A DNA stretch of 64,000 bases from Comamonas sp. B21-038 (GCF_022387135.1 NZ_CP092462.1:4464001-4528000); one strand, 5' to 3'; counted from the stretch's first letter, positions 26,491 through 35,445 are shown. Translations and numbers: made by a program. The notes: generated from the letters alone by a model not told the origin.

Positions 26491-27405
26491 TTAGATCGGA
26501 TCCCAACTAAACACCTCCCCCGACCGCTCCATCGGCACAAACGAAGATTTCAGTGCCGGCATCGCATGCGAGGCAATGTCCTCGGGGGTCCAGCCTTCGC
26601 CCTGGTGCACCGAGCGCAGCGGGCGCGGCTGGCTCATCAGGAAGATCTCGTTATTGCGCACCGCAAACACCTGGGCGTTCACATCCCTGGCCTGCTCGCT
26701 GAGCAGGTAGACGGCCAGTGGCGCAATCTTGTTGGGGGTCATCTGCTTGAGCTTGTCCACACGGGCCTGCTGCTCGGGCGTGTCGGTCGGGATGGAGCCG
26801 ATCATGCGGCTCCAGGCAAACGGCGAGATGCAGTTGCTGCGCACATGGAACTTGCCCATGTCCAGCGCAATGCTCTTGGACAGCGCGACAATGCCCAGCT
26901 TGGCGGCCGAGTAGTTGGCCTGGCCAAAGTTGCCGATCAGGCCGGAGGTGCTGGTCATGTGGACCATGGCGCCGCTTTCCTGCTCCTTGAAGTGGTTGGC
27001 CGCAGCGCGTGCCACGTAGTAGCTGCCGTAGAGGTGGACCTTGATGACGGCGTCCCACTCATCGACGCTCATCTTGTGGAAGAAGCGGTCGCGCAGGATG
27101 CCGGCGTTGTTGACGATGCCGTCGAGCTTGCCAAAGCTGTCGAGCGCGCACTGCACAATCTTGGCGGCGGCATTGGCGTCCGAGACGCTGTCGGTATTGG
27201 CCACGGCTTCACCGCCGGCGGCCTTGATCTCGTTGACGACCTTTTGCGCGGGGCCGTCGTCATGACCTTCACCGGTGGTGGAGGTGCCGATGTCATTGAC
27301 GACGACCTTGGCGCCTTCCTTGGCCATGGCCAGTGCCATATCACGGCCGATGCCACCGCCAGAACCGGTGACGATAACGACTTTGCCTTCGAGCATGGTG
27401 GACAT
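26491..27405 (-). CDS. SDR 3-hydroxyacyl-CoA dehydrogenase (MFE-2 dehydrogenase type)
   Basis: The 304-residue SDR has TGSGGGIG (13-20), NNAG (99-102), Ser152, Tyr165 and Lys169, plus VVNDIG, whose Asp indicates NAD over NADP. A long insertion after VVNDIG (TSTTGEGHDDGPA) and the C-terminal extension are typical of the dehydrogenase unit of peroxisomal MFE-2/17beta-HSD4. It should oxidise (R)-3-hydroxyacyl-CoA. It is the first gene of the minus-strand beta-oxidation operon. AAGGA lies upstream of the ATG at 27405; earlier Met codons are not needed. Confidence 0.93.
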   Translation of the reverse strand: MSTMLEGKVVIVTGSGGGIGRDMALAMAKEGAKVVVNDIGTSTTGEGHDDGPAQKVVNEIKAAGGEAVANTDSVSDANAAAKIVQCALDSFGKLDGIVNNAGILRDRFFHKMSVDEWDAVIKVHLYGSYYVARAAANHFKEQESGAMVHMTSTSGLIGNFGQANYSAAKLGIVALSKSIALDMGKFHVRSNCISPFAWSRMIGSIPTDTPEQQARVDKLKQMTPNKIAPLAVYLLSEQARDVNAQVFAVRNNEIFLMSQPRPLRSVHQGEGWTPEDIASHAMPALKSSFVPMERSGEVFSWDPI

Positions 27406-27464
27406 GTCTGTTTTTCCTTGGAGCTGTGTGTAGATGAATATCGCCAGCATGCCGTCCATGAAGC

Positions 27465-27485
27465 GCATTGCCAATTCGCAAATGC
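27465..27485. promoter_or_regulatory. Imperfect dyad in the divergent promoter region
   Basis: GCATTGC and GCAAATGC form a near-palindrome in the 212-nt region between the divergent SDR and hydratase operons. It could bind a regulator of both. No regulator gene is present next to it. Confidence 0.35.
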
Positions 27486-27617
27486 GTAGGCAGGGCTTTG
27501 GCAAACTGAAACGGCTGGCTCACTAATGCGCGTTAACCCGCTGTCTTCACCGCTGCCAAAGGAGAGGTTCCAATCTCTGCGATTGCGCTGGCGAGCGCAG
27601 CCTGCGACAGTGCCACC

Positions 27618-28514
27618 ATGTCGCACACCCCTGAACCTTCTGCCGCCTCGCTCTCTGCCGAGCAGGTCGCCCATTTGCAAAGCTGGATCAACAAGACCGA
27701 GACCACGCAGGACCTGGTAGCCCGCACGGCCGTAACCGGTCTGTCGGCCACCTTGGACCGCGATGACCTCCCGGCCCAGGACGGTGACAGCCTGCCGCCG
27801 CTGTGGCACTGGATGAACTTTGTGCCGATGGCGCGGCAAAGCCTGCTGGGGCCCGATGGCCACCCGGCGCGTGGCGGCTTTCTGCCGCCGGTGCCGCTGC
27901 CCCGGCGCATGTGGGCCGGTGGCCGCCTGCAGTGGCAGGCGGACAACCCGCTGCGCATTGGCGAGCGCGTGGAGCGCGTCTCGCGCATCGCCTCGGTGGA
28001 CCACAAGGTCGGCCGCTCGGGCGAGCTGCTGTTTGTGCTGGTACAGCACAGCTACAGCAATGCAGACGGCCTGGCGCTGACCGAGGAGCATGATATCGTC
28101 TACCGCGCCGCCGCCCAGCCCGGCGACCCGGTGCCCCCGCCCACTGCCGCCGACACGCAGGCCGCCTGGAAGCGCGAGATCAACGCCGACCCGGTGATGC
28201 TGTTCCGCTATTCGGCGCTCACCTTCAACGGCCACCGCATCCACTACGACCGCAGCTATGTCACGCAGGAAGAGGGCTATCCCGGCCTGATCGTGCATGG
28301 CCCGCTGATTGCGACCTTGCTGGTCGATCTGCTGCGCCGCAATGCACCCGATGCAGTGCTGACCGACTTCTCGTTCAAGGCCATCCGCCCGACCTTTGAT
28401 CTGCATCCGTTCACCGTGCTGGGCCAGCCCCAGGACGATGGCAAGACCATCAAGCTCTGGGCGCATGACCACGAAGGCTGGCTCACGATGCAGGCCACCG
28501 CCAAGATCCGCTGA
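27618..28514 (+). CDS. FAS1-like/MaoC hydratase, mesaconyl-C4-CoA or itaconyl-CoA hydratase type
   Basis: The 298-residue protein is a double hotdog with the subgroup markers PPLWHWMNFVPMARQSLLGP, GGFLPPVPLPRRMWAGGRL and LTEEHDIVYR. These are typical of mesaconyl-C4-CoA hydratases and of itaconyl-CoA hydratases of itaconate catabolism. The C-terminal part has LFRYSALTFNGHRIHYDRSY (catalytic-site region) and YPGLIVHGPLIATLL. It should hydrate a C5-dicarboxylyl enoyl-CoA. It opens a plus-strand cluster that also holds a CoA-transferase and a CitE-like lyase, the other two steps of that route. Confidence 0.85.
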   Translation: MSHTPEPSAASLSAEQVAHLQSWINKTETTQDLVARTAVTGLSATLDRDDLPAQDGDSLPPLWHWMNFVPMARQSLLGPDGHPARGGFLPPVPLPRRMWAGGRLQWQADNPLRIGERVERVSRIASVDHKVGRSGELLFVLVQHSYSNADGLALTEEHDIVYRAAAQPGDPVPPPTAADTQAAWKREINADPVMLFRYSALTFNGHRIHYDRSYVTQEEGYPGLIVHGPLIATLLVDLLRRNAPDAVLTDFSFKAIRPTFDLHPFTVLGQPQDDGKTIKLWAHDHEGWLTMQATAKIR

Positions 28515-28602
28515 GCGCCGCAGACCACCACGCTTTCCCCAACACCCGGGGGGTGGCGCATGCGCTGTCAGCGCCGCCAGCCCCAACGCCCGACCCAGAA
28601 CC

Positions 28603-29769
28603 ATGATCGAACATACCGGCTCCAACAACTTCCCCGAAATCCGCGATGCCATCCGCGCGCTCTGCGCCGAGTTCCCCGACGAGTATTTCCGCAAGGTCGA
28701 TGAGGCCCGTGCCTACCCCGAGACCTTTGTCGAGGCGCTGACCAAGGCCGGCTGGCTGGCAGCGCTGATTCCGCAGGAATACGGCGGCTCGGGCCTGGGC
28801 CTGACCGAGGCCTCGGTCATCATGGAAGAGATCAACCGCTGCGGCGGCAACTCCGGCGCCTGCCACGGCCAGATGTACAACATGGGCACCTTGCTGCGCC
28901 ATGGCTCGGCCGCGCAGAAGGAAAAGTACCTGCCCAAGATCGCCAGCGGCGAATGGCGCCTGCAATCGATGGGTGTGACCGAGCCCACCACCGGCACCGA
29001 CACCACCAAGATCAAGACCACGGCCGTGAAGAAGGGCGACAAGTACGTCATCAACGGTCAGAAGGTCTGGATCAGCCGCATCCAGCACAGCGATTTCATG
29101 ATCCTGCTGGCGCGCACCACGCCGCTGGCCGAGGTCAAGAAGAAGAGCGAAGGCATGTCGATCTTCATGGTCGACTTGCGCGAGGCCGAGAAAAAGGGCC
29201 TGACCGTGCGCCCCATCCTGAACATGGTCAACCACGAGACCAATGAGCTGTTCTTCGAGAACCTGGAGATCCCCGAGGAGAACCTGATCGGCGAGGAAGG
29301 CAAGGGCTTCAAATACATCCTGGACGGCCTCAACGCCGAGCGCACGCTGATCGCTGCCGAGTGCATTGGCGATGGCTACTGGTTCCTGGACCGCGTGACC
29401 AACTATGTGCGCGACCGCGAAGTGTTTGGCCGCCCGATTGGCCAGAACCAGGGCGTGCAGTTCCCGATTGCCGATGCCTTCATCGAGGTGGAAGCGGCCA
29501 ACCTGATGCGCTGGAAAGCCTGCGAACTGTTTGACAAGCACGAGCCCATGGGTGCCCAGGCCAATATGGCCAAGTACCTGGCGGCCAAGGCGAGCTGGGA
29601 GGCGGCCAATGCCTGCCTGCAGTTCCACGGCGGCTTTGGCTTTGCCTGCGAATACGACGTGGAGCGCAAGTTCCGCGAGACGCGCCTGTACCAGGTGGCA
29701 CCGATCTCGACGAACCTGATCTATTCCTACGTGGCCGAGCACATCCTGGGCCTGCCGCGCTCGTTCTGA
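28603..29769 (+). CDS. Acyl-CoA dehydrogenase
   Basis: The 388-residue protein begins MIEHTGSNNFPEIRDAIRAL (ATG at 28603). FAD/substrate motifs are LQSMGVTEPTTGTDTTKIKT (about 122-141) and FHGGFGFACEYDVERKF near residue 355, with the probable catalytic Glu. In this cluster a dehydrogenase could turn a saturated C5 dicarboxylyl-CoA, such as methylsuccinyl-CoA, into the hydratase substrate. That link is inferred from context. It lies 88 nt after the hydratase and 40 nt before the CoA-transferase. Confidence 0.92.
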   Translation: MIEHTGSNNFPEIRDAIRALCAEFPDEYFRKVDEARAYPETFVEALTKAGWLAALIPQEYGGSGLGLTEASVIMEEINRCGGNSGACHGQMYNMGTLLRHGSAAQKEKYLPKIASGEWRLQSMGVTEPTTGTDTTKIKTTAVKKGDKYVINGQKVWISRIQHSDFMILLARTTPLAEVKKKSEGMSIFMVDLREAEKKGLTVRPILNMVNHETNELFFENLEIPEENLIGEEGKGFKYILDGLNAERTLIAAECIGDGYWFLDRVTNYVRDREVFGRPIGQNQGVQFPIADAFIEVEAANLMRWKACELFDKHEPMGAQANMAKYLAAKASWEAANACLQFHGGFGFACEYDVERKFRETRLYQVAPISTNLIYSYVAEHILGLPRSF

Positions 29770-29809
29770 TGGCGCCGCGCAGCGAGAAAAACAGACAACC
29801 GGAGACTTC

Positions 29810-30991
29810 ATGACCAGACCATTGGACGGGATCACCGTCGTATCGCTGGAGCACGCCGTGGCCGCGCCTTTTTGCGCACGCCAGCTGGCCGATCTGGGGG
29901 CGCGCGTCATCAAGGTGGAGCGGCCGGGCAGCGGCGATTTTGCGCGCGGCTATGACAGCCGCGTGCGCGGCCAGTCCTCGCACTTCACCTGGCTGAACCG
30001 CAACAAGGAAAGCCTGGCGCTGGACCTGAAGGACCCTGCATCCCTGGAGGCGCTCAAGCAGCTGCTGGGTACGGCCGATGTGCTGCTGCAGAACCTGGCG
30101 CCGGGCGCTGCGGCGCGCATGGGCCTGTCGTACGAGGCCCTGCACGCCGCCTTTCCGCGCCTGATCGTCTGCGACATCAGCGGCTATGGCGACAACGGCC
30201 CCTACCGCGACAAGAAGGCCTATGACCTGCTGATCCAGAGCGAGGCGGGCTTTCTGTCGGTGACCGGCACGCCCGAGACGCCGAGCAAATCGGGCATCTC
30301 GGTGGCCGATATTGCGGCGGGCATGTATGCCTATACCAATATCCTCTCGGCCCTGCTGCTGCGCGGCAAGACGGGCGAGGGCAGCCATATCGATGTGTCC
30401 ATGCTCGAAGCGCTGGGCGAGTGGATGGGCTACCCGATGTACTACGCGTTTGAAGGCGCTGCGCCGCCACCGCGCACCGGCGCCTCGCATGCCAGCATCT
30501 ACCCCTATGGCCCCTTTGTGGCCGGCGATGGCGGCACGGTGATGCTGGGCCTGCAAAACGAGCGCGAGTGGAAGGTCTTCTGCGACCAGGTGCTGCTGGC
30601 ACCGGCGCTGGCGACCGATGCGCGCTTTGACAGCAATGCCAAGCGCAATGCCAACCGTGCCGAGCTGCAGGCCGAGATCCTGCGCATCTTTGGCTCGCTC
30701 AATGCCAGCGATGTGGTGCAGCGCCTGGACGAGGCCGGCATTGCCAACGCCCATGTCAACGACATGGCGGGCCTGTGGGCGCACCCGCAGCTGCTGGCAC
30801 GCCAGCGCTTTGCGCAGGTGGACACGCCGGTGGGCGCAGTGCCCGCGCTGCTGCCGCCCGGCCGCAACAACCAGTACGACTACCGCATGGACGCGGTGCC
30901 TGCGGTGGGCGAGCACACGGCCGCCATCCTCGACGCGCTGCGGCTGCCGGCCGATGCGCTGGCAGCGGTGCGCAAGGCCTCCGGCCTTTGA
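29810..30991 (+). CDS. CaiB/BaiF family (class III) CoA-transferase
   Basis: The 393-residue protein has the family N-terminus LDGITVVSLEHAVAAPFCAR, CDISGYGDNGPYRDKKAYDL with the probable catalytic Asp139, and ADIAAGMYAYTNILSALLLR. It should transfer CoA from a donor such as succinyl-CoA to the dicarboxylic acid of this pathway, the activation step. It is followed 25 nt later by the MmgE/PrpD gene. GGAG precedes the ATG. Confidence 0.93.
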   Translation: MTRPLDGITVVSLEHAVAAPFCARQLADLGARVIKVERPGSGDFARGYDSRVRGQSSHFTWLNRNKESLALDLKDPASLEALKQLLGTADVLLQNLAPGAAARMGLSYEALHAAFPRLIVCDISGYGDNGPYRDKKAYDLLIQSEAGFLSVTGTPETPSKSGISVADIAAGMYAYTNILSALLLRGKTGEGSHIDVSMLEALGEWMGYPMYYAFEGAAPPPRTGASHASIYPYGPFVAGDGGTVMLGLQNEREWKVFCDQVLLAPALATDARFDSNAKRNANRAELQAEILRIFGSLNASDVVQRLDEAGIANAHVNDMAGLWAHPQLLARQRFAQVDTPVGAVPALLPPGRNNQYDYRMDAVPAVGEHTAAILDALRLPADALAAVRKASGL

Positions 30992-31016
30992 TGCTTTCTG
31001 TTGGAGAAAAAAGAAC

Positions 31017-32396
31017 ATGACCACAGCAACCACATCCCCCACGCCAGCGGCCCAGCTGGCCCGCTTTGCGGCCGAGCTGCAATACAGCGACATTCCCGAG
31101 TCCGTGCTGCAGAAAATCGAAGACCTCTGGGTTGACTGGTTTGGCTCGGTGGTGGCCGGCCACAATGCCCGCCCGGTGGCCAGCATCACCCGCTTTGCTT
31201 TGGGCCAGGGCCCGGCCCAGGGCCCGGCCGAGGTGATCGGCCCCGAGGGCCGCAGCAGCAGCCCCTACCTGGCGGCGATGGCCAATGCCGCCGCTTCGCA
31301 TGTGGCCGAGCAGGACGATGTGCACAACGGCTCGGTGTTCCACCCGGCGGCCGTCGTCTTCCCCCCGGCCGTGGCCGTGGCGCAGGCGCTGGGCAAGTCT
31401 GGCAAGGAGCTGCTGACCGCCTGCATCGCCGGCTATGAAGTGGGCATCCGTGTGGGCGAGTTTCTGGGCCGCTCGCACTACAAGATCTTCCACACCACCG
31501 GCACAGCCGGCACCTTGGCCGCAGCGGCCGCCGTGGGCCATCTGCTGGGCCTCAATGCACAGCAGATGCTGCATGCCTTTGGCTCGGCCGGCACGCAGTC
31601 TGCCGGCCTGTGGGAGTTTTTGCGCACCGCTGCCGACAGCAAGCAGCTGCACACCGCGCATGCAGCAGGCGCCGGCCTGATGGCCGCCTACCTGGCCAAG
31701 GATGGTTTCACCGGCGCGGCCGATATCTTCTGCGGTGCGCAGGGCATGGCCGCTGGCATGTCCAGCGACAGCGATCCGGCCCGCCTGGTCGATGGCCTGG
31801 GTACGCGCTGGGCCACGCCGGAGACCTCGTTCAAATGGCATGCCTCCTGCCGCCACACGCACCCGGCCGCCGATGCGCTGCTGCAGGTGGTACGCGCGCA
31901 CCAGCTCAAGGTGTCCGACATTGCCGAAGTGGTGACCCATGTGCACCAGGCGGCGATCGATGTGCTGGGCCCCGTCGTGGACCCGAGCACCGTGCACCAG
32001 AGCAAGTTCTCGATGGGCACGGTGCTGGCGCTGGCCGCGCGCTTCGGCTTTGCTGGCCTCAATGAGTTCGACAACGAGTTCCGCGCCGAGGACACGATGG
32101 CGTTGCGCGACAAGGTGCGCATGGTGCTGGACCCCGAGGTGGACAGCGCCTACCCGCAGCGCTGGATTGGCAAGGTGACCGTGACCACCACCGATGGCCG
32201 CGTGCTGGAGGGCCGGGTGGATGAGCCCAAGGGCGACCCAGGCAACACCCTGAGCCGCGAGGAGCTGACCGACAAGGCACTGCGCCTGGGCGAATTCAGC
32301 CGTGCGGTGCCCGCCGCGCAGATGCAGCAATCGGTGCAGAAACTGTGGCAAGTACGGGAATGGACCAGGGTCGAAAAGCTGTTGCTGGCCGTATAA
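31017..32396 (+). CDS. MmgE/PrpD family protein (2-methylcitrate dehydratase/cis-aconitate decarboxylase superfamily)
   Basis: The 459-residue protein has the all-helical N-terminal domain with VAEQDDVHNGSVFHPAAVVF (active-site region with Asp and His) and HTTGTAGTLAAAAAVGHLLG. FKWHASCRHTHPAADALLQV follows, and the smaller lid domain covers about 270-400. The superfamily includes 2-methylcitrate dehydratase and cis-aconitate decarboxylase. No prpB or prpC is nearby, so methylcitrate cycling is unlikely. In this setting it may make, isomerise or dehydrate a tricarboxylic or C5 acid. The exact reaction cannot be told from sequence. Confidence 0.9.
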   Translation: MTTATTSPTPAAQLARFAAELQYSDIPESVLQKIEDLWVDWFGSVVAGHNARPVASITRFALGQGPAQGPAEVIGPEGRSSSPYLAAMANAAASHVAEQDDVHNGSVFHPAAVVFPPAVAVAQALGKSGKELLTACIAGYEVGIRVGEFLGRSHYKIFHTTGTAGTLAAAAAVGHLLGLNAQQMLHAFGSAGTQSAGLWEFLRTAADSKQLHTAHAAGAGLMAAYLAKDGFTGAADIFCGAQGMAAGMSSDSDPARLVDGLGTRWATPETSFKWHASCRHTHPAADALLQVVRAHQLKVSDIAEVVTHVHQAAIDVLGPVVDPSTVHQSKFSMGTVLALAARFGFAGLNEFDNEFRAEDTMALRDKVRMVLDPEVDSAYPQRWIGKVTVTTTDGRVLEGRVDEPKGDPGNTLSREELTDKALRLGEFSRAVPAAQMQQSVQKLWQVREWTRVEKLLLAV

Positions 32397-32504
32397 AGAA
32401 AGCAGCAGCGCCGATGCTGGGTGGCTGCGACGCGGGGGGCCCGACCCGGCCCCCTCCCCCTACCGGGATGGGCAATGTACCCCTCCCAAGACCAGGAGAC
32501 AAAA

Positions 32505-33500
32505 ATGCGCTTTCGCTTGTTGACCCCGGCAGCCGCTGCCGCCGTGTTGGCCTGTGCCGGCCTGGGCCTGCACCTCAACGCCCAGGCAGAGGACTGGCCC
32601 ACCAAACCGGTGGTGATGGTGGTGCCCTACTCGGCCGGTGGCCCGACCGATGTGGTGGCGCGCATGCTGGCCATTCCGATGGGCAAATCGCTGGGCCAGA
32701 CCGTGGTGGTGGAAAACACCGTGGGCGCAGGCGGCACGATTGCACCGGCGCGCGTGGCCCGCGCCAAGAACGATGGCTACACCATCCTGATCCACCACAT
32801 GGGCATGGCTACGGCGCCATCGCTCTACAAGAAGCTGCCCTATGACCCGCTGAAGGATTTCGAGTACATCGGCCAGGTGCTCGATGTGCCGATGACCCTG
32901 CTGTCGCGCAAGGACTTTCCGGCCAACAACTTCCAGGAGCTGATGGCCTATGTGAAGGCCAACCAGGACAAGGTGTCGCTGGCCAATGCCGGCATTGGCG
33001 CGGTCTCGCAGCTGTGCGGCATGCTGTTTGCGTACCAGGCGGGCGTCAAGCTCACGACGGTGCCCTACAAGGGCGCCGGCCCGGCGATGAATGATTTGAT
33101 GGGCGGCCAGGTCGATCTGCTGTGCGACCAGACCACGCAGACCGCACCAGTCATCAAGGACGGCAACAGGGTCAAGGTCTTTGGCGTGACCACGCCCCAG
33201 CGCCTGACCGCCATGCCGCAGATCCCGACGCTCGACGAGCAGGGCCTCAAGGGCTTTGACGTCAAGGTCTGGCACGGCATGTATGCGCCCAAGGGCACGC
33301 CGGCCGAGGTGATCAACAAGATCAACGCCGCCCTGAATGTGGCCTTGAAGGACCCTGTGGTGGTGCAGCGCATTGCCGACCTGAGCAGCGAGCTGGTGAC
33401 CCCGGACCGCGCCACGCCGCAGAGCTTGAAGACCCTGCTGGAATCGGAAGTGAAGCGCTGGAATACGGTGATCAAGGCAGCCGGCGTGACCGCCGAATAA
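32505..33500 (+). CDS. Bug-family (TctC-like) periplasmic solute-binding protein
   Basis: The 331-residue protein has a signal peptide (MRFRLLTPAAAAAVLACAGL, cleavage near the AQA before EDWPTKP) and the Bug core VVMVVPYSAGGPTDVVARML with NTVGAGGTIAPARVA. CAGGAG lies eight bases before the ATG at 32505, which settles the start over upstream ATGs. It probably captures the carboxylic acid degraded by the surrounding cluster. No transporter membrane subunits are adjacent. Confidence 0.94.
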   Translation: MRFRLLTPAAAAAVLACAGLGLHLNAQAEDWPTKPVVMVVPYSAGGPTDVVARMLAIPMGKSLGQTVVVENTVGAGGTIAPARVARAKNDGYTILIHHMGMATAPSLYKKLPYDPLKDFEYIGQVLDVPMTLLSRKDFPANNFQELMAYVKANQDKVSLANAGIGAVSQLCGMLFAYQAGVKLTTVPYKGAGPAMNDLMGGQVDLLCDQTTQTAPVIKDGNRVKVFGVTTPQRLTAMPQIPTLDEQGLKGFDVKVWHGMYAPKGTPAEVINKINAALNVALKDPVVVQRIADLSSELVTPDRATPQSLKTLLESEVKRWNTVIKAAGVTAE

Positions 33501-33526
33501 GCCCGGCGTTCACCCGCGCAGGAGCA

Positions 33527-33547
33527 GGGGCCATGGGCCCCTTTTTT
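33527..33547 (+). terminator. Terminator or attenuator between the Bug and CitE-like genes
   Basis: GGGGCC-ATG-GGCCCC followed by six Ts lies 26 nt after the Bug stop and 17 nt before the CitE-like start. It could end the upstream transcript or reduce lyase expression by partial read-through. Confidence 0.75.
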
Positions 33548-33563
33548 GATAAACGGAAGACTG

Positions 33564-34451
33564 ATGGACATGACTCTCAACACGCATCCGCTGGCCAGTG
33601 CTACCTCCTGGCTGTTTGTACCGGCCAGCCGTCCCGAGCGCATTGCCAAGGCTCTGGCCAGTGGGGCCGATGCAGTGATCGTGGACCTGGAAGATGCGGT
33701 GGCGCCGCAGGACAAGCAAGGGGCCCGCGCCGCCCTGCTGGGCGCCTTTGGCCAGCTGCAGGCGGCCGAGCGCGCCCGCGTGCTGGTGCGCATCAATGCC
33801 CATGGCACGCCCTGGTTTGACGGCGATCTGCAGGCGCTGGCCCAGCTGGTCGCACAGGGCGGCGCCGGCGTGGTGCTGCCCAAGGCCGAGACGGCCGAGG
33901 CGATGGCACTGCTGCTGCCGGCACTGGGCACGCAAGGGGTGCTGGTGCCGATCATCGAATCGGTGGCGGGCCTGCATGCCATCGATGCAATAGCGCGCGC
34001 GCCGCGTGTGCTGCGCCTGGCCTTTGGCCACTTGGATTTTCAGGTCGATGCCGGCATGGCCTGTGCCGAGGACGAGAGCGAGCTGCTGCCGGTGCGCCTG
34101 GCCGTGGTGCTGGCGGCGCGCCGCGCCCAACTGCCAGCGCCCATCGATGGCGTGACCGTGAACACCCAGGATGCCGCCGTGGTGCAGGCCGATGCGGCGC
34201 GGGCGCTGCGCGGCGGCTTTGGCGGCAAGCTCAGCATCCACCCGATGCAGGTGGCGCCCATCAATGCGGCCTTTGCGCCGACCGGTGCGCAGCTGCAGCG
34301 CGCCCGGCAGGTGCTGGCGGCGGCAGAGGCGGCGCAGGGCGGGGTCTGCGTGGTCGATGGCCGCATGGTCGACGCGCCGGTGATTGCACTGGCCCACAAA
34401 ACCTTGCAGCGCCACCAGCAGGCCCAGCGGCGCGTGCAAAGCGACGCGTAA
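33564..34451 (+). CDS. HpcH/HpaI aldolase/CitE-like lyase
   Basis: The 295-residue protein has the CitE-family markers SWLFVPASRPERIAKALASG, DAVIVDLEDAVAP (Mg2+ and substrate Asp/Glu), VLVPIIESVAGLHAI (Glu ligand) and AFGHLDFQVDAGM. CitE-like proteins outside citrate lyase cleave citramalyl-CoA, malyl-CoA or beta-methylmalyl-CoA. With the hydratase and CoA-transferase upstream, (S)-citramalyl-CoA lyase activity giving acetyl-CoA and pyruvate is the likeliest inference. The ATG at 33564 was chosen for GGAAG just before it; the ATG at 33570 is possible. Confidence 0.88.
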   Translation: MDMTLNTHPLASATSWLFVPASRPERIAKALASGADAVIVDLEDAVAPQDKQGARAALLGAFGQLQAAERARVLVRINAHGTPWFDGDLQALAQLVAQGGAGVVLPKAETAEAMALLLPALGTQGVLVPIIESVAGLHAIDAIARAPRVLRLAFGHLDFQVDAGMACAEDESELLPVRLAVVLAARRAQLPAPIDGVTVNTQDAAVVQADAARALRGGFGGKLSIHPMQVAPINAAFAPTGAQLQRARQVLAAAEAAQGGVCVVDGRMVDAPVIALAHKTLQRHQQAQRRVQSDA

Positions 34452-34569
34452 AAGTGGCTTGCTCGGGTAGCCGAGCAGGACACTTTCTGACACAGCTCTG
34501 CGCAATCTCGTCTATATACTCGCTCCACTACCGCGCCGCAGCAGCGGCGCACCCCATTAGGAGAGCGAC

Positions 34570-35445
34570 ATGTTCAAACCCAAACACGCGATTGCCTGGG
34601 CCGCCGTGGCCCTTACCGGGATGGCCCATGCCTACGTGCCGCAGGGTGGCACCTGGATCGTCTCCGATGAAGTCAACGGCCGCCCCGGCCGGGGTTTTGC
34701 CATCGATGTGCAAAACGATGTGCTGGTGATGCAGGTCTATGCCTATGAAAGCAGCGGCCAGCCCACGTTCTATATGGCTACCGGCCGCCTGGATGACAAC
34801 AGCGAGCTGACCACCCGATTGGGCCGCTACGAGGGTGGCCGTTTCCTGGGCAGTGGCGACCGCAGCGGTGTCGAGCGCGGCAGCCCGGGCAATGTGCGCA
34901 TCCGCTTTGTCAGCGGCACCCTGGGCTATATCACCTTGCCGGGCGAGGGCGAGAAGGAAATCAAGCGCTACCAGTTTGGCTATGACAACTCGCCCGCTTC
35001 GCTGCTGGGTCTGTGGAGCCTGGTCTATGGCGACAGCAACGGCAACATCGAAACCGAGACCATGCAGCTGACACGCATCACCGGCGGCTCGTCCTTCGGC
35101 AGCGGCATGACCGTGTCTTACGACGGCCTGTTTGCCTGCGAGCAGATCATCCGTGGCGTCGATGCCGGCAAGACCCAGTGCGTGAAGATGCGCAGCGGCA
35201 CATCGAGCGAAACGGTGCGGGGCTTCTGGTTCAACTTCAGCGTCAACCAGGCTGAGGGTGACTGGAGCAACACCCGTGGCTCGGGCACTGGCGCCCTTTA
35301 TGCCAACCGTCTGATGCAGAACTCGGGCCGCATCACCGGCCTGCTGCGCAAGGTGACACCGGATACCGGCAGCGAGCAAAACAGCAATGACGATGCACTG
35401 CGCGCCGCACTGGAAGCCCAGGCCAGCGCGCGCCAAAGCCGCTGA
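34570..35445 (+). CDS. Secreted beta-rich protein, unknown function
   Basis: The 291-residue protein has a signal peptide (MFKPKHAIAWAAVALTGMAH, cleaved near AHA-YVPQ). The mature part is rich in short beta motifs: GTWIVSDEVNGRPGRGFAID, MQVYAYESSGQPTFYMATGR and LLGLWSLVYGDSNGNIETE. Such GxW and SGxPxFY patterns occur in many unassigned secreted proteins of betaproteobacteria. Two cysteines (in FACEQI and TQCVKM) may form a disulfide. AGGAG precedes the ATG. It is monocistronic with a bidirectional terminator. I do not recognise a function. Confidence 0.8.
   Translation: MFKPKHAIAWAAVALTGMAHAYVPQGGTWIVSDEVNGRPGRGFAIDVQNDVLVMQVYAYESSGQPTFYMATGRLDDNSELTTRLGRYEGGRFLGSGDRSGVERGSPGNVRIRFVSGTLGYITLPGEGEKEIKRYQFGYDNSPASLLGLWSLVYGDSNGNIETETMQLTRITGGSSFGSGMTVSYDGLFACEQIIRGVDAGKTQCVKMRSGTSSETVRGFWFNFSVNQAEGDWSNTRGSGTGALYANRLMQNSGRITGLLRKVTPDTGSEQNSNDDALRAALEAQASARQSR

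Noticed and set aside
31017-32396. MmgE/PrpD protein as prpD of the 2-methylcitrate cycle
   Set aside because: No prpB, prpC or acnD/prpF genes are adjacent; the neighbours point to CoA-activated dicarboxylates.
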